Positions 58,685-64,000 of a stretch of DNA of 64,000 nucleotides are shown piece by piece. Numbering within the stretch: position 1 is the stretch's first letter; each line of letters opens with the position of its first letter. Source of the DNA: Sequoia sempervirens (Eukaryota; Streptophyta; Pinopsida; Cupressales; Cupressaceae). The notes below the pieces were generated by a model. That model saw nothing but the letters and a program-made list of their open reading frames with translations, did not search any database and was not told the DNA's origin. The translations under genes were made by a program, and so were the position numbers. The DNA lies in NCBI GenBank assembly GCA_007258455.2, contig VDFB02373365.1:220256552-220320551 (forward strand), read 5' to 3'.

Positions 58685-60250
58685 AAAAAATGATTTATCT
58701 CAATTTCTTGCCTCAAGAACATTATCTCAAGACTCAACTTCATTCACTGTAGGAATTGTAATGTCAAAAATTGCATACCCTTAAAATTTCACACTATGTT
58801 TTGTGCTCGCTTGGGTGTTGTCTCCCCTAGTGTGTTTTTATGCCATTTCAGCCCTCCACCTTAGCCTTTTCCCTCCCTGGTGCCAAAGGCTTAGCATCTT
58901 GTCATCATTCCTCTCTAAGCAGATGTCACAAGTATCGTCATTGTGTTAGTCCCTGGTGCTTAGACCCTTTCCACACTAGAAATGTTTGGACACTAGTGTA
59001 ACATATAGATGTCTACACTACACACTAGAATCACTAGTGCAATGTGTAGATGTCTACGCATCGCACTAGAATCCTATGACATTTCATCAATCCTTGACTA
59101 TTCATTCCCTACCATCCTTTCAACCTACAAGTAACCACTTAGGAAAGAATTTAAACTGCTGCTCGCCCCTCTTTGACCCATTTTTAATTATTTTTTTCAA
59201 TCTCTCAAGCTATCTATCAATCTCTCTTGCAACTTCGAACTCTTCTCAAGCATTCCTCCACTATTAACAACACTTTGAGGGCTTACCAACACTATCAAGT
59301 TCATGCAAGACTCTTCAGCACTTTATCAAGCTCACGAGATGTATAGTGTCACCTTGCAACAATCAATTTGGCCTTCATTGTTTCCTTTCACTTTGTGAGG
59401 TGACTTGCATTATGTTGTTTTCTCTAACTTCTTTATTCCTTTTGTTATTGTTGTTGAATCCCATTTGCTATTGCCTTTGGTGATTGGGATCGCATTCTTC
59501 ATTTACTAGTATTGTTATTCTCGTTTTATTGCACTCTATGTAGCACTATTATTGTTTTTTAACTCCTTAATACACTTAGGATAAAGAACATGCACATTTC
59601 TTTTATCATTATCAAAACATTGGTTGTCTGTGGATGTTGGATAAACTGAAACAAAGGCTTGACCTACAAGCAAGCTCTAAAACAGCCCCAAAAACTTTCT
59701 GCTTCATCATGGAGAGGGTATTCAATCTTTTGGGAGTTTGTCAATATCTTTCCTTCTTCCTTTTCAATTTTGCAATTTTTGTTTGATTAAATAGTTTAAA
59801 TCTTTGTTATTTTGCTTCTTCTTTCAATAGTTTCTCACTCCTAGGTGAGATTTGGATAAGCACCTTGACGACTTTCAGAATTTTATGCAAGGTGAGGTCA
59901 TCTCTAATGTTGTTGTTCCTCTTGTTGATGCCCTCCATAGCATTCTTATAAATATTCAAAAGGTCTTTTGGATCCGTCCTACCTTCACAAACCGTGCAAT
60001 ATGGATTTCTTGGTGAGCACCTTAAAACCTCCATCCACTTTGGCTCATAGATCTTCACCTCACAAGGTCTTAACTTTTTTCAATGCGACTATACCTATTA
60101 GTATCCCACCCCACTTGCATATCGCCAACCCTGTAATCAACCAACTCATGTAGAATGTAGGCCACCTGCAGCACCAACTTGCCTCGATATCCACCTATCC
60201 CGCTCAACCCCTCATTCCACCTTATTACCACCATAGCCCAATCTCTTTAC
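58685..60250. other. Spacer; possible 5' LTR of element C
   Basis: 58991-59073 is two units of a 41-bp repeat (CACTAGTG...TAGATGTCTAC). AACATTGGTTGTCTGTGGATG at about 59617 vaguely resembles the primer-binding site of elements A and B, and TGTCAAAAATTGCATACC at about 58760 could be an LTR start. Neither is strong enough to call. Confidence 0.3.
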
Positions 60251-61200
60251 ACCTCCTTGGCACTCTTCTTCATATTGGCTTTGAGGTGCCTTGCTTTGAA
60301 AAGCACAATGGAAAGGGCAATTTGCAAACACATGTATCTACCTTCATGCACTATGTAGTGATTTTATCTTTCAAGACCAAGTGCTAGTAAAGCTCTTTTT
60401 GTAGTCATTGAAAGACATCATGCTAGATTGGTTTTACTCACTTCCTCTTCATTCAATTAATTAGTAAATCAATTTCTCACAACACTTTCAAGCCAACATA
60501 GGCCCCCAAGTCACCTTTAATGACCCAATGAATTACAAGCAAGGTGCACATGAGAAAATAATTGATTCATTATTTAGATACTAATTTTTGTTCTCACAAA
60601 TTCCATATGCACTCCCTGATTCTAATGTGTAGAGGGTTTTAATGAGTAACCTTTAGGCTCTAATTAGGGATAAAATTTTATTAATGAGATATCCATCTTT
60701 ATAGCTTCTTTGCACAACCCTCCACAATTATCAATAGACAAACAATCAATTTGAGGCACCGCCTCATAGGCTCCTGTTGCATCATCCAAGGGTTCTTCTT
60801 CTTTGTTTAACTATCAAAAAAATAAAAATTTCTTTAAAAATAATGATTCTACAATTGTAAATAATGTCCTTGCCACTACACCTTTTGTTGCCTTGGTTGT
60901 TTCTATTGCTCAACCTCAAAGAAATAAACAATTCACAAAATTGTCCAAGTCTCTCTATTCTATCTTGCAACAACTCGTAAACAACAATTTAGTGCAACTT
61001 GCCACCTATTCAACCCTTGGACATAAACCAACCCTTGCTACCTTCCTATGACCCAAAGGCCTTTTGCCAATTCCATGAAGTCCCTAGTCATGAAACTGAG
61101 AAATGATTGCATATTAAGCACACATACTGTAGGACCTTGTTGATTTGAACACCATCCAAGTGTTTGGCACGGACAACAAAAGTAATAAATCCATAGCAAA
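60251..61200 (+). pseudogene. gag: Element C gag, heavily decayed
   Basis: Recognisable Gag core spread over two frames: VPCFEKHNGKGNLQTHVSTF, then SLKDIMLDWFYSLPLHSIN and LVNQFLTTLSSQ, corresponding to 'P.Y.G.GDP..HI..F ... SL.G.ALDWFYSLP..SI.....L...F'. Further on, NKQFTKLSKSLYSILQQLV (about 60924-60980) and CQFHEVPSHETEK (about 61057-61095) match the C-terminal Gag and zinc-knuckle region of Tat elements. Stops and shifts throughout. Older than elements A and B by appearance. Confidence 0.65.
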
Positions 61201-61439
61201 GTCTAACTAGAACCTTCAAATTTACACCAACCCTTCTTGCAACATTCCTCTAACTTTGCCAACCTTGCTCCTGCTTCACCTGCACGAGATGCTGGCACTA
61301 ACAAGTCCCCTTCCCCTTTCGTAGATATGGTAAAGGATGGTGGATGTCTGTCCTCAAGGGTCAAGTCCCTCAAGATCAAACTATCCCCAAACCTACCATC
61401 TCTCTCTTTCGTCAATAGGCCTTTGTACATTCCACATTC

Positions 61440-62015
61440 CTACTAATTTACAATGGAAAACCTATTCAAGGAGTACTTATTGACCCCATTAATATGGTCA
61501 ATGTAGTCACAAAGGAATTTATGTCCATGGGATGTATAGAGACAAGTATGAGCAATCGAAAGCTTGTATATGAACATATGACACCTTTCAATGCCTACTT
61601 TGGGTTTACTTACCCTTTCTATCCAAGTAGGACCAAATCCCTAAGCAACCCCCTTATTGTCATCCCTAGCTTTGATCAATTTTGTCTAAAGCCAAGCCAC
61701 CTATGGCTCACCTTATCGCAAGCGGTCCCCTCTATTGTTCATAAGTGCCTAAAGTTCCCCCATAACAAAGCAATGCATACAATCCACCACAATATATTTC
61801 AGCCTCTCTCATTGCAAGGTATTCTCTTGACTATTCATGACCAACCCCCACAAAATGTCTCCAACCCCGCATTGATTTCTTATTTAAATCTTATCAACAA
61901 TTCAAAGAAAGTTGAAGAGCATTTTTCTCTAGCGGGCCTTCCTCTCTTGTGGTTGCTTCCCCTTCACTTTCTCAACCTTCGTCAATTGATTATGTCCAAC
62001 CTCCTTAGCGATTAG
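61440..62015 (+). pseudogene. Element C aspartic protease, decayed
   Basis: The frame reads YNGKPIQGVLIDPINMVNVV (61447 on), where the active-site Asp is followed by Pro-Ile instead of Gly-x-Ser. Further on, LTLSQAVPSIVHKCLKFPHN corresponds to 'AVPS..H.CLKFPH.G' after the protease of Tat elements. Long open stretch (173 codons from 61494), but the catalytic signature is lost. Confidence 0.6.
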
Positions 62016-63190
62016 AGGAAAGAAGTCCTTGATGCGACACCCTCTCATTCCTCCCCTAGTTTTGCGACCTCCTATGGTGATCTTTCTTCCTCCCTTTGCA
62101 ACTTTGGCTACAAGAGGCAAGCTACCCTTATCACATAAACCTCCCCTCTTAATCTCTTGCCTTCCAAGGGTTGCCTCCATCCCTCCCACTACGTCTTCAA
62201 CAATCTAAGGAAAGCAACCCATGGTTCAAGATCCTCCTCATACACCAATGGTTTTCCAACCTCCAATGGTTATTCATGTCCCTTTGATAAAGGAAGGAAA
62301 ACAACCCATGTTTAGACCATCCTTCCACAACCAAGTATCTAGCTCACACCAAAATTAACCTACTTGTGAGAGATTACAAGTGTCCTTGACATGTTGTGGT
62401 TCAAGAGCATGTTACCTTGTCCAATTCCAATCCCAATCTTGAGTGTCCTCCCATTCAACTACATCCTAATTTGAAACCTCCTCAACCTCCACCTACCCCT
62501 CTTTAGCCTACATCACTTCCTACCGGCAACCACTTTTGCCCCTCCTCTAAATCCATATGGGAGGAACTCCACAAGGGTTCATGTAGTCTTGGCTCCATCG
62601 ATTGATCCCCCCTTATTCCTATGACCCCCAATATGCCTCCCTTGTTTGAGCCCTTAGATATGTCCAATGTTAATGTCAAATCTAGCATACCCTCAGTTTG
62701 CTTGTGCCCTTTCAGTGCACCTGCCATCAAGTTTTTCCTAATGTCCTTTGCCCATCCACCATAGATATTGATATCTCCCACCCTCCATCCAAGCATAAAC
62801 TAGAGCATTATCCTACACCACCCTTTTGTAAACCTATGCATAAACCAACTTCACCCCCACTGCTAAACCCTTCTACATCAATGAACCTCTTACTACTCAC
62901 ATTAATGTTGATAGTAGTGGGCATTTGCAACTCATTGCATACCTTGACAACAATTCAAAGGCATATTCTCCCAAAAATTGCATGTTTGAATACTTTATGG
63001 ATATCCCGTCATTGTCATCAAATTTCACAAGGTCATTGATGCTCCACCTTTGTCAATGCTCAAGAGAATGTTGTTCTTGCAACTAATTCTCTACACCTAG
63101 AGACAAGCAATTCTCCCAGTACGGTTCACAATGATTCCTCTATCAAGTCATCCTCCTTCCCCCTATAATAAAGATTGGGGAGAGGTTTCT
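62016..63190 (+). pseudogene. Element C downstream segment, Pro/Ser-rich, no RT
   Basis: Fragmented frames rich in Pro, Ser and His with PLIKEGKQP and similar linker-like sequence. No RT, RNase H or integrase motif is seen. AAAGATTGGGGAGAGG (about 63170-63185) looks like a polypurine tract. If so, the element passed straight from gag-protease to its 3' end, as in non-autonomous gag-only elements. No 3' LTR could be proven. Confidence 0.4.
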
Positions 63191-64000
63191 TTGATAGGCA
63201 ACAAGCCCTAGAGTTGTGCATTCGTCTCATCTATGTATTTTTTTGCATTTTATTTTGCCATCCTCAACATCATGCTTGATATATGTTTGTTAATTCCTCA
63301 TAGAGGACCCATGTTACCCACGTAGGTACATGGATACAAGGGGAGTGAAATGTTGTGTCACTCTTCTCTTTGTATCTATCTTCTATATGTCGTCTATTGC
63401 TTTTATGATATTTTGGAGACAATGCAGATTGTTGAGTCATTTTAGTCTCTTCTATGTTGACTACAAAAAAATTGTGTTTGTTATGTATCATTCTTCCTTG
63501 TATATGTAGTTCTATAGGCTTGGGTGATGATGACAATGCATTCCCTTCCTCGTGATAATGATGATCATATTTTGCTCCTAATTATGCATACTAAATCCAA
63601 GCTTGTAGAACTTTGTGTGTTTCATGTGATGTTGCTCATTTATTTATGACATCCCTATGTTGTGTGATGTCATTCCATGAGCACATTTTTGCCTGTTTGA
63701 TGCCTTTCCTTGTAGGCATCTTTCTTGCCATCTTCCACCTTAAAATCAATTGCATTCTTTACATTCATGCAATTATTTTAAAGGTGGGCTTTTACTTACA
63801 CACACTTCACATTATTGCCATGCCCCTTATAACATTGATAGCATATGAACCACCTAGCATGATACAACTTGCTAGATTGTGCCTTCATATGTCCTACCTT
63901 GATAGCATGAGTCACCTAACCTACACAATTTGTTAACCCATGTGCTTAATATGACCTACCTTTTCAATTACTTTTCATGGTCACCCTACAACCTAGTTTG
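63191..64000. other. T-rich sequence, possibly element C 3' LTR
   Basis: No gene recognised. If the purine tract at 63170 is real, an LTR should begin near 63190, but I found no matching copy upstream of the gag. Confidence 0.35.

Noticed and set aside
61929..62189. 86-codon minus-strand Gly/Lys-rich ORF
   Set aside because: Antisense of the Pro/Ser-rich element C linker; low complexity.

Overview
The window looks like intergenic DNA from a seed plant with a large, repeat-rich genome, most likely a gymnosperm or conifer. The evidence is sparse coding, AT-rich spacers, several old Tat-like Ty3/gypsy retrotransposons with many stop codons, a LINE interrupted by one of them, and PPR-gene debris. 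I see no bacterial or organellar operon, CRISPR array, rRNA or tRNA gene. The species cannot be named from the sequence alone.

Layout. 1-90 is a GA-rich repeat. 753-2605 holds shattered pentatricopeptide-repeat (PPR) coding segments in both orientations, including two long foldbacks inside a duplicated unit of about 440 bp. 2606-10860 is AT-rich spacer with one 195-bp tandem duplication and a G-run block. 10880-11735 and 26739-27100 are two halves of a LINE-type reverse transcriptase 3' region. They are split by a complete but dead gypsy element (element A, 11736-26738, LTRs of 4.29 and 4.13 kb). 27100-36300 is spacer with LTR-like and LINE-like remnants and small tandem repeats.

Element B (36308 to at least 52261) is a second, longer Tat-like gypsy element. 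It has an LTR-like 5' end, a primer-binding site, a 3.2-kb leader packed with a short degenerate motif, gag, protease, RT, RNase H, a second RNase H, integrase, a 3-kb 3' region and an antisense coiled-coil ORF. That ORF runs into a 100-N assembly gap, and no 3' LTR is visible. After the gap come a possible WAK-type fragment (minus), a duplicated spacer segment of about 0.9 kb, and the last exons of a probable selenoprotein-H-like host gene on the minus strand (57494-57896). A decayed coding fragment (minus) and a third, gag-protease-only gypsy remnant (element C, about 60250-63190) follow.

The two best-preserved elements carry an extra RNase H domain in different places: between protease and RT in element A, between the native RNase H and integrase in element B. 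Both use nearly the same primer-binding site. Nearly all premature stops in both are TAG or TAA where CAG, CAA or TGG is expected, as predicted for long-term cytosine methylation and deamination. The only likely living host gene I can support is the selenoprotein-H-like one. The rest is mobile DNA, gene debris or spacer.
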